A DNA stretch of 52,158 nt, taken from an uncultured Oscillospiraceae bacterium (lineage in GTDB: Bacteria > Bacillota > Clostridia > Oscillospirales > Oscillospiraceae). Made by a program: the position numbers and the translations under genes. Below, piece by piece: positions 22,755-31,588 of this stretch (its first letter is position 1; each line of letters starts with the position of its first letter). The notes beneath the pieces were generated by a model. The model saw only the letters and a list, made by a program, of their open reading frames with translations, was not told the origin of the DNA and did no database searches. The DNA lies in NCBI GenBank assembly GCA_934565775.1, contig CAKTIN010000004.1, forward strand, positions 1 to 52,158, in the 5' to 3' direction.

Positions 22755-25658
22755 ATGAATTTGTCAGATTTGAAAGCGGTCTCCCCTCTGACCGACGGAT
22801 TTGCCATCGGCGAACCAATCCATTCTCACTTTGGGGTCTCGTGCTATCCTGCGATTCATACCGTCAGTAAAGAAAAATTTATCCTCAAGCGGATCTCCAT
22901 CCCGGAATCCCAGTCTCAGATCGACGCCCTGCTCCTCACCGGAGCCTGCGCCGACGAGGCGGCTGTGCGGGAATATTATAAAAATGTGGTCGAAGAGCTG
23001 CGCCACGAAATCGAGCTTCAGCAGCAGATTTCCTCCCTGCCGGGCTTTGCCCCGATTTACGGCTACCAGATTGAGCCGAAGGAGGACGCGCCGGGCTACG
23101 ACGTCTATCTTCTCAGCAGCTACCGCACTACCCTGGCCGCCTTTGCCAAGAAAAACGCCCTGACTCACCTGAGCGGCGTGAACCTGGGCATTGACCTGGC
23201 CTCCGCCCTGGCGGCGTGCCATCACGCGGGGTATCTGTACCAGGATCTGAAGCCGGAGAATATTTTCATCACCCCGGACCGGCAGTTCCAGATCGGCGAC
23301 CTGGGCTTCGTGCCCCTGGCCGGGCTGAACTACGCCACCTTCCCGGACAAGTACCTCAGCCCCACCACCGCCCCGGAGGTCCAGGATTTCATGGCCAGCA
23401 TGAATCCCACCATTGATATTTACGCCCTGGGCATGGTGCTGTACTGGATCTATAACGGCTGCAAGTACCCCTTTGAGGACGAGTGCGACCCGGCGGAGGC
23501 CAAGCGCCGCCGTCTGGCCGGAGAAGCCCTCCCCGCTCCCGTATACGCGGACTATGAGCTGGCGTCCATCATCCTCAAGGCCTGCGCCTTCAAGCCGGAG
23601 GAGCGCTGGCTGGCCCCGGCAGAGATGTCCCACGCGCTCATCTCCTATATGCAGCGCAACAGCGTAAACGACTCTCTCATCGGCCCGCCGGTCCTGGCGG
23701 ACCCCGCGCCGCTGGAGGCCCCCTCGGAGACCCTTCCCTCAGACGAAGGGGCGGAGCCGGAGGCTTCTCCGGAGACGGCGGACACTCCGGCGGAGGCCGA
23801 AGTCGAAGCCGGCGGGGAGCCTGCCGCCGGTGAGGACGAAAGCGCCCCGGGCGAAGCGGATGTAGACGAGGATACCGCCGCCCGGGACGAAGACACCGCC
23901 GGGATCCTGGAGAAGGCCAACGAGCTTCTCGCCCAGGAGGGCGGCTCCGAGGAAGCCCCCGAGGAACCCCCGGCAGAGACCGAGGCCCCTGCGGAGGTCG
24001 GCGAGGCCGCCGAAGCGCCCCTGGCGGAGGAAGCGCACGAGGAGACGGAGAAGGAGCACCGCGCCAAGGAAAAGGCCGCCAGAAAGGCGGACCGTCTGGC
24101 CCGGAAGGCCGCAGAGAAGGCCAACGGCAAGAAGCACAGCCGCGCCTGGCTGACGGCGATCATTCTGCTGGTCGTGGCGGCGCTCCTGGGAGGCGGCGGC
24201 TTTGCCGCCTACCGGCTGTATTACTGCGTGCCGGTCTCCGACCTGGCCGTCACCGCTACGGACTCCGACACCATCGCCGTCTCCTTCCAGTGCAAGGCCG
24301 ACCCCCAGACGCTGCTGCTCACCTGCAAGGACACCTACGGCAACACCCAGCTGGCCATCCCCACGGACGGCGCCGCCTCCTTTACCGGCTTGCTTCCCGG
24401 GACCCAGTATAACATCAGCCTGTCCATCACCGGCTTCCACAAGCTTACGGGCAGCACCCTGGTAAGCTACACCACCGAGACCGTCGCCAAGGCGGAGAGC
24501 TTTACCGCCGTGACTGGCAGCGAGGACGGCTCCGCCATTGTCAGCTTCACCGTCAGTGGCCCCGAATCCGAAAGCTGGATCGTTCAGTATGAGGCCGAGG
24601 GCGAGGCCCAGCGGCAGGTGGTCCTGTCCGGGCACAGTGGCACGATTTCCGGCCTGACTCTGGGCAAGACCTACACCCTCCGCCTGTGCGATAAGAACGG
24701 CAATCTGCTGATGGGCTCCAGCACTCTGAGCTTCACTGCCGGGAAGGTGCTTCTGGCCCAGGATATTACCTTCGCCGACTGCACCGGCACAGCCCTCACC
24801 GTCACCTGGTCTCAGCCGGAGACGCCCGTGGCCCATTGGACGGTCCGCTGCTTCGACACGGCCAGCGGCTACAGCGAGGCCCAGGAGGTCTCCCAATGCT
24901 CTGCCACCTTCACCGGCCTGAGCGCGGATAACGGCTACACCGTAGAGATCACCGCCGAGGGCATGACCAAGGTCGCCAGCGCCTCCATTACCAATGATCC
25001 CATCACCCTGTCCGGCGCTCCCTCCTGCACCCCCAACGACCAGGGCGGTCTGGACATTTCCTGGGAGTTCACCGGCAAGGCCCCCAGCGGCTGGGTCCTG
25101 ACCTATACGGCGGATTACGCCCCGGACGACCCTGTAAGCGTGAACACCGACGGCCCCGCCTGCACGCTGGACGCCGTCATCCCCGGCACCCATTATGACT
25201 TTACCATCCACCCGGCGGACGGCCGCACCTTTCTGGGCGCGCCCTTCTCCTATGACGCCCCTGCCGCCGGAGACTTTACGGACTATAACACCTCCCCCGC
25301 CTCCATGAGCCTGTTTTTGATCGAGCCCCCGGAGGGCAGCGGCTGGGAAAGCCGCTGGATCAACGTCTCGGACATTGCGGAGTTCACCGCCGGGACGCCC
25401 CTGCGCTTCGTGCTCATGGCCCCCAATAACTACTGGGCGGGAGACAGCACCTATCAGGCCCTGTACGTCATCCGGGACGGGGACGGCAAGGTCCTGCAAA
25501 CCGCCACGGAAACCGTAAATTGGGGCTCCATGTGGCAGCAGCGGCACTATGTTCTGGATCTGGAGCCCCCCGCCAACGCCGGGCGCTACAGTCTGGAAAT
25601 CTATTTCAACGGCCTGTTCGTAAAGTCTTACGACTATACCCTGGTCTCTGAGGTCTGA
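22755..25658 (+). CDS. Membrane Ser/Thr protein kinase with extracellular FN3-like repeats
   Basis: A 967-aa protein. Cytoplasmic kinase domain (about 1-300): VAIK-type Lys45 in FILKRI, YQDLKPENIF at 162-171 (catalytic Asp164, Asn169; His and Arg of HRD replaced by Tyr and Gln), metal Asp182 in GDLG and TAPE at 205-208. The glycine-rich loop is poor. Then a very acidic Pro/Glu linker (315-432), a Lys/Arg-rich stretch, one membrane helix (464-488) and an ectodomain with about four FN3-like repeats (493-835) plus a unique C-terminal beta domain. It looks like a PASTA-less relative of bacterial eukaryotic-like kinases. The ATG at 22755 has GGAGG only two bases before it; a TTG at 22761 would have ideal spacing. 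Divergent partner: the zinc-ribbon/Ig-like gene. Confidence 0.82.
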   Translation: MNLSDLKAVSPLTDGFAIGEPIHSHFGVSCYPAIHTVSKEKFILKRISIPESQSQIDALLLTGACADEAAVREYYKNVVEELRHEIELQQQISSLPGFAPIYGYQIEPKEDAPGYDVYLLSSYRTTLAAFAKKNALTHLSGVNLGIDLASALAACHHAGYLYQDLKPENIFITPDRQFQIGDLGFVPLAGLNYATFPDKYLSPTTAPEVQDFMASMNPTIDIYALGMVLYWIYNGCKYPFEDECDPAEAKRRRLAGEALPAPVYADYELASIILKACAFKPEERWLAPAEMSHALISYMQRNSVNDSLIGPPVLADPAPLEAPSETLPSDEGAEPEASPETADTPAEAEVEAGGEPAAGEDESAPGEADVDEDTAARDEDTAGILEKANELLAQEGGSEEAPEEPPAETEAPAEVGEAAEAPLAEEAHEETEKEHRAKEKAARKADRLARKAAEKANGKKHSRAWLTAIILLVVAALLGGGGFAAYRLYYCVPVSDLAVTATDSDTIAVSFQCKADPQTLLLTCKDTYGNTQLAIPTDGAASFTGLLPGTQYNISLSITGFHKLTGSTLVSYTTETVAKAESFTAVTGSEDGSAIVSFTVSGPESESWIVQYEAEGEAQRQVVLSGHSGTISGLTLGKTYTLRLCDKNGNLLMGSSTLSFTAGKVLLAQDITFADCTGTALTVTWSQPETPVAHWTVRCFDTASGYSEAQEVSQCSATFTGLSADNGYTVEITAEGMTKVASASITNDPITLSGAPSCTPNDQGGLDISWEFTGKAPSGWVLTYTADYAPDDPVSVNTDGPACTLDAVIPGTHYDFTIHPADGRTFLGAPFSYDAPAAGDFTDYNTSPASMSLFLIEPPEGSGWESRWINVSDIAEFTAGTPLRFVLMAPNNYWAGDSTYQALYVIRDGDGKVLQTATETVNWGSMWQQRHYVLDLEPPANAGRYSLEIYFNGLFVKSYDYTLVSEV

Positions 25659-25676
25659 TCCGCAACTTTCAAATCC

Positions 25677-25709
25677 AATCTCCCGGAGCCCGGCTCCGGG
25701 AGATTTTTT
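25677..25709 (+). terminator. Terminator of the kinase gene
   Basis: Perfect 13-bp stem with a three-base loop (25677-25689 and 25693-25705), then TTTT. Confidence 0.88.
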
Positions 25710-25710
25710 G

Positions 25711-25740
25711 TTGCCAAAATGCGGAAATCCGTGATAAAAT
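25711..25740 (+). promoter_or_regulatory. Promoter of the comEC operon
   Basis: TTGCCA (25711-25716), 18 nt, TAAAAT (25735-25740), directly after the terminator and 27 bases before the comEC start. Confidence 0.5.
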
Positions 25741-25767
25741 AGAGAAAAAGGGAAGGAGGCGAAGTCC

Positions 25768-28005
25768 ATGCGGAAGCTGCCCCGGTTTGCTCTGGGCTTG
25801 GGCGCAGGCTGCGCCCTCGGGCTCTACCTGCACCCCGGCATAGGCGCCGCGCTGCTCTCCGCCGGGCTTCTGCTCCTTTCCGTCGTGCTGCTCCTTCACC
25901 GGAGAGAGAGCCGGGCGCTGCGCACCGCCGTCTGCCTCCTGCTGGGTCTGACCCTGGGCCTGGGCTGGAGCAGGGCCTATGGGCAGCTGTTTCTGCGCCC
26001 GGCCTACGCCGCGGACGGGACGACGGTCTCCATTCCGGTCACCCTCTCCGACTATGCCGCTCCCACGGCCTATGGCAGTGCCGCAGAGGGGCGGATCCGT
26101 CTGGAGGGCAAGTCCTATCGGATCCTGCTCTATTTCCCGGACGAGGCCCCGGATCTCACCCCCGGCGACCGGATTACCGGCTCCATTCGCCTGCGGCTCA
26201 CCGCCGAGGGCGGCGCCCGGGAGCCCACTTACCACCGCTCGGGCGGTATTTTCCTCCTGGGCTATGTGCAGAAGGGCTACGCCGCCCTCCGGGGCGCCCC
26301 CTCCCTCCGGGACCTCCCCGCCCAATGGCGCAGAGCCATTCGCGGCGCGCTCTATGCCGCCGCAGACGAGCAGGCCGCAGGCTTTCTCGCCGCGCTCCTA
26401 CTGGGCGACAAAAGTGGCCTAAGCTACGCCCAGCGCAATACCCTCAGCGTAGCGGGTCTGTCCCATGTGGTAGCCGTCTCCGGCCTGCACGTCTCCATTC
26501 TGTTTTCGCTGCTTCTGCTTCTCACCGGGAACCGCCGCTGGCTCAGGATTCTCCTGGGCCTGCCTACTCTGGTGCTGTTCGCCGCTCTGGCCGGGTTCAG
26601 CCCCTCCGTGAGCCGCGCCTGCATGATGGAGGGTCTGCTGCTTCTGGCCCTGGCCTTCGAGAAGGAGTATGACCCGCCCTCCGCCCTGGCCTTTGCGGCG
26701 GTGGTCCTGCTGGGGCTCAACCCCATGGTCATCGGAAGCATCAGCTTTCAGCTCTCCTTTGGGGCGGTGGCCGGGATCTTCCTGGTCAGCGGGCGTATTT
26801 ACCGGGCGCTCTCTGGCACCCCGGGGAAAAGGGGGCTCCTGCCCCGGCTTCGCCGCTTTCTGGCAGGAAGCTTCAGCGTCTCCGCCGGAGCCGCTCTGTT
26901 TACCACCCCGCTGGTGGCCTACTATTTTGGTCTGGTGAGCATTCTGGGCTTTGCGGTGAACGTACTGTGCCTCTGGGCCGTGAGCCTGGCCTTTTATGCC
27001 GGCGCTCTGACCTGCCTTGCCGCGCTGCTCTTTGCCCCGGCAGGGCGGATCTGCGGCGCTCTGGCCGCCTGGCCCGTACGCTACATTCTTACCCTGGCCG
27101 GGGGCGCGGCAAAGCTCCCCCACTGCGCCCTGTACACCGAAAGCCTGTATACCTGGCTGTTTCTTCTGGGGGCCTATGGGCTTCTGGGACTGTTCTGCTT
27201 GCAGCCGAAGCGCCGCCCCCGGCAGCTGATCTCGTGCCTGCTCGGGCTGCTGCTCGTATGCGAAGCTCTGGCCTGGGCGGAGCCAAAATGGGACAAAATG
27301 CGGGTGACGGCTCTGGATGCGGGCCAAGGCCAGAGCATTCTGCTGGAGGCGCAAGGCGCCCGGTACCTGGTGGACTGCGGCGGCTCTTACGCCGACCAGG
27401 CCGGGGAGACCGCGGCGCGGCTGCTGCTCAGCCAGGGCGTTACCCGGCTGGACGGCATTGTCGTGACCCACTATGACGCCGATCACTGTGCCGGGCTGCC
27501 CCAGCTTCTGGGCCGGATCTGCTGCGACCGGCTGTATCTGCCGGAGGTACCGGACGAAAGCGGCCTCCGGGCCGAGCTGGAGGGCCTGGGCGTCCCGGTC
27601 CGGTATGTAAACCGGGACCTGGTCCTGGGCGATTCCCGGTTCACGCTGTCTCTGTTTGCCCCGGTTTCTCAGGAGGGCGGCAACAAAAGCTGTGTTTCGG
27701 TGTTGTTTACTGCGGCAGAATGTGATACACTGATAACCGGCGATCTGGGCCAGGCAGAGGAGCTGAAGCTCCTGGCCACCCACAATCTGCCGGAGCTTGA
27801 AATTCTCATCGTCGGGCACCACGGCTCCGCCGGGTCTACAAGCCCCTGGCTTCTGGCCCGGCTGCACCCGCAGGCCGCGATTCTCTCCGTGGGGGAGAGC
27901 AATCCCTACGGCCACCCCAGCGCCGAGGTCCTGGACCGGCTGGCCCAGGCCGGCTGCGCCATTCTGCGCACAGACCGGCTCGGCTCGATTCTCATTCGGA
28001 GGTAA
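25768..28005 (+). CDS. comEC: ComEC/Rec2 DNA-uptake channel
   Basis: A 745-aa full-length ComEC. Order: N-terminal helices with an extracytoplasmic OB-like part (about 1-190), the competence membrane domain, with LSVAGLSHVVAVSGLHVSIL (about residues 225-244) as its hallmark, and a C-terminal metallo-beta-lactamase-fold domain (about 510-745). The latter has DAGQGQSILLE, VTHYDADHCAGLPQLL (HxDxDH metal motif, near residues 564-579) and GHHGSAGSTSPWLL. ComEC forms the channel for single-stranded DNA in natural transformation. No other competence genes lie here, though comEC next to holA is a common clostridial arrangement. AAGGAGG is nine bases ahead. Confidence 0.94.
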   Translation: MRKLPRFALGLGAGCALGLYLHPGIGAALLSAGLLLLSVVLLLHRRESRALRTAVCLLLGLTLGLGWSRAYGQLFLRPAYAADGTTVSIPVTLSDYAAPTAYGSAAEGRIRLEGKSYRILLYFPDEAPDLTPGDRITGSIRLRLTAEGGAREPTYHRSGGIFLLGYVQKGYAALRGAPSLRDLPAQWRRAIRGALYAAADEQAAGFLAALLLGDKSGLSYAQRNTLSVAGLSHVVAVSGLHVSILFSLLLLLTGNRRWLRILLGLPTLVLFAALAGFSPSVSRACMMEGLLLLALAFEKEYDPPSALAFAAVVLLGLNPMVIGSISFQLSFGAVAGIFLVSGRIYRALSGTPGKRGLLPRLRRFLAGSFSVSAGAALFTTPLVAYYFGLVSILGFAVNVLCLWAVSLAFYAGALTCLAALLFAPAGRICGALAAWPVRYILTLAGGAAKLPHCALYTESLYTWLFLLGAYGLLGLFCLQPKRRPRQLISCLLGLLLVCEALAWAEPKWDKMRVTALDAGQGQSILLEAQGARYLVDCGGSYADQAGETAARLLLSQGVTRLDGIVVTHYDADHCAGLPQLLGRICCDRLYLPEVPDESGLRAELEGLGVPVRYVNRDLVLGDSRFTLSLFAPVSQEGGNKSCVSVLFTAAECDTLITGDLGQAEELKLLATHNLPELEILIVGHHGSAGSTSPWLLARLHPQAAILSVGESNPYGHPSAEVLDRLAQAGCAILRTDRLGSILIRR

Positions 28006-28009
28006 TCTC

Positions 28010-29053
28010 ATGGCAAAGTCCACCGCTCCCGAGCCCCTGCAGCAGCTCAAGCAGGAGATCCGCGCAAAATCCCCTGCCCGCTGCTATGTATTCTGGGGGG
28101 AGGAGACCTATCTGCTGCGGCATTACTGCCAGCAGCTCTACAAGGCCCTGATCGACCCCATGACGGAGGAGTTTAACTTCCACCGCATGAACGGCGAAAC
28201 CTATTCCACGGATGCGCTGATCGACAGCGTGGAGGCCCTGCCCATGATGGCGGAGCACACGCTGGTCCAGGTGGATGAGATCGACCTGTTCAAGCTTCCG
28301 GAGGAGGAGCGGGAGCGGCTGTGCGCCCTGTTGGAGGATTTGCCGGATTACTGCTGCCTGGTCTTTACCTATGAGACCACCCCCTACAAGCCGGATAAGC
28401 GGCAGAAAAGGCTTTATGAGGCGCTGACCCACAACGCCGTCCAGGTCGAGTTTGCAAAGCAGAGCCCCAGGGAGCTGTCCGCCTGGATCAGCCGCCACTT
28501 CCTCAGCTACGGGAAGCGGATTGCCCCGGACCTGTGCGCCTATCTCATTGACATCACCGGGGGCACCATGACCGCCCTGGGCAGCGAAATCCCCAAGATT
28601 GCCGCCTACGCCGTGGACGAGCAGGTGCGCCGGTCGGATATTGACGCGGTGACGGAGCCGGTGCTGGACGCGGTGGTCTTTCAGCTCTCCGACGCCATCG
28701 GCGGCGGGGACTATGCCCTGGCTCTGGCCAAGCTCCAGGTCCTGCTGAAAATGCAGCAGGAGCCCATTGCCATTCTGGGCGCCATCGGCGGGCAGCTGCG
28801 GCGGATCTCCGCCGCACGCACCCTTCTGGACCGGGGGCAGGGATCGGACGCGCTCATGCGCCTGACCGGGCTGAAGGATTATCCCGCCCGGAAAACCATG
28901 GCCCTGGCCAAGCGCTTTCCCGCCGGGCTATGCCGGGAGGCCCTGCTGCTGTGCGAGGAGACGGACTGGAAGATGAAAACCTCCTTTGACAGCAGCCAGC
29001 GGCTTCTGGAGCTGCTGATCCTCCGCCTGGCTCAGGAGGCGAAGCATGGTTAA
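28010..29053 (+). CDS. holA: DNA polymerase III subunit delta
   Basis: The 347-aa clamp-loader subunit opens the beta sliding clamp during replication. It has the family layout: YVFWGEETYLLRHYCQQL near the N-terminus, an AAA-like domain (FNFHRMNGE, then LPMMAEHTLVQVDEID), the middle lid region ITGGTMTALGSEIPKIAAY (about 180-198), and a C-terminal helical collar. The open frame starts at 27797 inside comEC, but the ATG at 28010 has GGAGG seven bases upstream, straddling the comEC stop, and matches the family N-terminus. It overlaps the Toprim gene by eight bases. Confidence 0.94.
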   Translation: MAKSTAPEPLQQLKQEIRAKSPARCYVFWGEETYLLRHYCQQLYKALIDPMTEEFNFHRMNGETYSTDALIDSVEALPMMAEHTLVQVDEIDLFKLPEEERERLCALLEDLPDYCCLVFTYETTPYKPDKRQKRLYEALTHNAVQVEFAKQSPRELSAWISRHFLSYGKRIAPDLCAYLIDITGGTMTALGSEIPKIAAYAVDEQVRRSDIDAVTEPVLDAVVFQLSDAIGGGDYALALAKLQVLLKMQQEPIAILGAIGGQLRRISAARTLLDRGQGSDALMRLTGLKDYPARKTMALAKRFPAGLCREALLLCEETDWKMKTSFDSSQRLLELLILRLAQEAKHG

Positions 29054-29645
29054 AATTCGGGAGGTCCTTCTTGTGGAGGGCCGGTATGATAAAAACGCCC
29101 TGCTCCAGGTGGTGGACGCCACGGTTCTGGAGACCCGGGGCTTCGGTATTTTTAAGGACAAGGCCATGCAGGCCTATCTGCGCCGGGTCGCCCGGGAGCG
29201 TGGGGTCATCGTGCTGACGGACTCCGACGGGGCGGGCTTTGTGATCCGCAACTATCTCAGAAGCATCCTGCCGAAGGAGCAGGTCAAGCACGCCTATATC
29301 CCGGATGTGCCCGGCAAGGAGCGGCGGAAGGCCGCGCCGGGCAAGGAGGGCAAGCTGGGGGTAGAGGGAATGCCCCCGGAGGTGCTGCTGGCGTGCCTGG
29401 AGCGGGCAGGGGCCACGGCGGAGGGCGAGTCCCCCGCGCCCCGGCAGCCCATCACCAAGGCGGACCTGTATGATCTGGGGCTCACCGGCGGCGTAGGCAG
29501 CAGCGAAAAGCGCCGCCGCCTGCTTGCGGCCCTTCAGCTTCCTGCGCATCTGACCACCAACGGCCTGCTGGAGGCGCTGAATCTGCTTTACAGCCGGGAA
29601 GCCCTGCCTGCGCTCATGGAAATGATAGGAGAAACTCCATTATGA
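29046..29645 (+). CDS. Toprim/DUF4093 protein, ribonuclease M5-like
   Basis: A 199-aa protein with a Toprim domain: VLLVEGRYDKNAL (Glu11 and the following Asp), the ETRGFGIFKDKA stretch, and VLTDSDGAGFVIRNYL (DxD near residue 58). These are the catalytic residues of RNase M5, which matures 5S rRNA. The C-terminal half resembles DUF4093, with ITKADLYDLGLTGGVGSSEK. RNase M5 normally pairs with rsmA, which is absent here, so I call it RNase M5-like. It overlaps both neighbours, so it is part of the comEC-holA operon. Confidence 0.8.
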   Translation: MVKIREVLLVEGRYDKNALLQVVDATVLETRGFGIFKDKAMQAYLRRVARERGVIVLTDSDGAGFVIRNYLRSILPKEQVKHAYIPDVPGKERRKAAPGKEGKLGVEGMPPEVLLACLERAGATAEGESPAPRQPITKADLYDLGLTGGVGSSEKRRRLLAALQLPAHLTTNGLLEALNLLYSREALPALMEMIGETPL

Positions 29646-31525
29646 TCGATATTTCAGTCAAAAATCTTGTAAAATCCTTTGAAATCGGGAATAATCTTCT
29701 GGACGGCCTGTCCTTTGAGGTCCAGGAGGGAGAGTGCGTCGCCATTCTGGGCCGGAACGGCTGTGGAAAAACCACCCTGTTCCGGATTCTGACTGGGGAG
29801 ATCGGCTATGACGAGGGGGAGGTCTACGTCAACCCCAACAAGCGCCTGGGCCTGATCTCCCAGATCCCCCGCTACCCCGCAGGCTACGCCGTGGAGGATG
29901 TGCTGCGCACTGCCTTCGCCGGTCTGCTCCGGGTGCGGGAGCAAATGCACGCCCTGGAGGCGGAGATGACCGCCAGCGCCACCAAGGCCCAGCTGGCGGA
30001 GTATGACCGGCTCACCAACCGCTTTGCCGCCGGCGGGGGCTACGACATGGACGTGAACACCGACAAGGTCTGCAACGGCCTGGGCATTCCAGCGGAAATG
30101 CGGGAGCGGCCCTTTGACAAGCTCTCCGGCGGAGAAAAGACCCGGGTCAATCTGGCCCGGCTGCTCCTGGAAAAGACGGAGATTCTCCTGCTGGACGAGC
30201 CCACCAACCATCTGGATCTGAGGAGCGTGGAGTGGCTGGAGGGCTATATCAAGCGCTTTAAAGGAACGGTGCTCACCATCTCCCATGACCGCTACTTTCT
30301 GGACCAGGTGGCCCAGCGCATTGTGGAGATCCACGACGGCATCGGGGAATTCTATTCCGGCAACTACACCTTCTATATGGAAGAAAAGCAGGCCCGCTTC
30401 GATCTTCAACTCAAGCAGTATGAGCAGGAGCAGGCCAAGCTCAAGCAGCTGGGCTTCACCGTGGAGCGCATGAAGGGCTGGGGCATCAACAACCGCACCC
30501 TGTACCGCCGGGCCATGTCCATCCAGCACCGCATGGAGCGCATTGAGAAAACCAAGCGTCCTCAAAAGGAGCGGACCATGCACGCCTCCTTCGCCCAGCG
30601 GGACTTCTTCGGGGACCTGGTCTTTGAGACGAAGAAGCTGTCCAAATCCTTTGGGGACAAGGTCCTGTTCTCCGACGTGAACCTGGTGGTGGAGGGCGGG
30701 GAGCGCATCGCCCTGCTGGGAGATAACGGGGCGGGGAAAACCACCTTTATCCGCTGTCTGCTGGGCCTGGAGCCCTGCGAGGGAAAGATCAAGTTCGGCC
30801 CCTCCGTCCGCTTCGGTTATCTGCCCCAGATCATGCACTTCGACCACCCGGAGCGGAGCCTCTACGACACCATGCTCTATGAGAAAAGCCTCACCCCCCA
30901 GGCCGCCCGGGACCGGCTGGGCGCTTTCCTGTTTCAGGGGGAGGACGTGTTCAAGCCCGTAGGCTCCCTGTCCGGCGGCGAGCAGTCCCGGCTGCGGCTG
31001 TGTATGCTCATGGACGAAAAGATCAATCTGCTCATCCTGGACGAGCCCACCAACCATCTGGACATCGCCTCCCGGGAGTGGGTGGAGTGCGCCATTGAGG
31101 AATTTGAGGGCGTGCTGCTGTTCGTCTCCCACGACCGGTATTTTGTGGAGAAATTTGCCGACCGCATCTGGGAGCTCCAGGACGGGCAAATCCGGGATTT
31201 CAAGTGCGGCTACGAAAAGTACCGCTCCATTCTGAGCCACGAGGCCGCCGCCCTGACCCCGCCCCCCGCCGCCCAGCCCCAGAAAAAGCCGGAACCGCCT
31301 AAAAAAGAGGTTCCCAAGTCCAAGGAGCAGGAAAAGCTGGTCCGCCGGCTGGAGCGGGAGATCGAAAAGCAGGAGAAGGTTGTCAAGGACCTGGAGGCCG
31401 ACATAGAGGCCGCCGGCGCGGACTATCAGGAGCTGGCCCGGCTCATGGCCCAGAAGGAGCAGGAGGACGAAATTCTCCTGGACCTCATGAGTCAGTGGGA
31501 GCAGGCGGAGGCCGGGCTGGGGTAG
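29642..31525 (+). CDS. ABC-F family ATPase
   Basis: A 627-aa protein with two ABC ATPase domains and no membrane helices. Domain 1: Walker A GRNGCGKTT, signature LSGGEKTRV, Walker B LLLDEPTNHLD. Domain 2: GDNGAGKTT, LSGGEQSRL, LILDEPTNHLD. The linker (about residues 245-315) is the charged P-site tRNA-interaction motif region, and a C-terminal coiled coil (about 555-625) rich in Lys and Glu resembles that of Uup. ABC-F proteins act on the ribosome, rescuing stalled complexes or giving antibiotic protection; with the C-terminal coil this looks like a Uup/YfmR-type housekeeping factor, but resistance is not excluded. Coupled to the Toprim gene by ATGA. Confidence 0.9.
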   Translation: MIDISVKNLVKSFEIGNNLLDGLSFEVQEGECVAILGRNGCGKTTLFRILTGEIGYDEGEVYVNPNKRLGLISQIPRYPAGYAVEDVLRTAFAGLLRVREQMHALEAEMTASATKAQLAEYDRLTNRFAAGGGYDMDVNTDKVCNGLGIPAEMRERPFDKLSGGEKTRVNLARLLLEKTEILLLDEPTNHLDLRSVEWLEGYIKRFKGTVLTISHDRYFLDQVAQRIVEIHDGIGEFYSGNYTFYMEEKQARFDLQLKQYEQEQAKLKQLGFTVERMKGWGINNRTLYRRAMSIQHRMERIEKTKRPQKERTMHASFAQRDFFGDLVFETKKLSKSFGDKVLFSDVNLVVEGGERIALLGDNGAGKTTFIRCLLGLEPCEGKIKFGPSVRFGYLPQIMHFDHPERSLYDTMLYEKSLTPQAARDRLGAFLFQGEDVFKPVGSLSGGEQSRLRLCMLMDEKINLLILDEPTNHLDIASREWVECAIEEFEGVLLFVSHDRYFVEKFADRIWELQDGQIRDFKCGYEKYRSILSHEAAALTPPPAAQPQKKPEPPKKEVPKSKEQEKLVRRLEREIEKQEKVVKDLEADIEAAGADYQELARLMAQKEQEDEILLDLMSQWEQAEAGLG

Positions 31526-31528
31526 GCC

Positions 31529-31557
31529 TTGACCTACCGGCACAAATGGCATATAAT
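31529..31557 (+). promoter_or_regulatory. Promoter of the mrp gene
   Basis: TTGACC (31529-31534), 17 nt, perfect TATAAT (31552-31557), starting four bases after the ABC-F stop. Near consensus, so probably strong. Confidence 0.8.
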
Positions 31558-31588
31558 AAGGAAAATTGACAAAAAGGAGCATCCCATT

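Noticed and set aside
23739..25769. A 676-codon minus-strand frame opposite the kinase
   Set aside because: Antisense shadow of the kinase linker and FN3 region, very Gly-rich with no domain.
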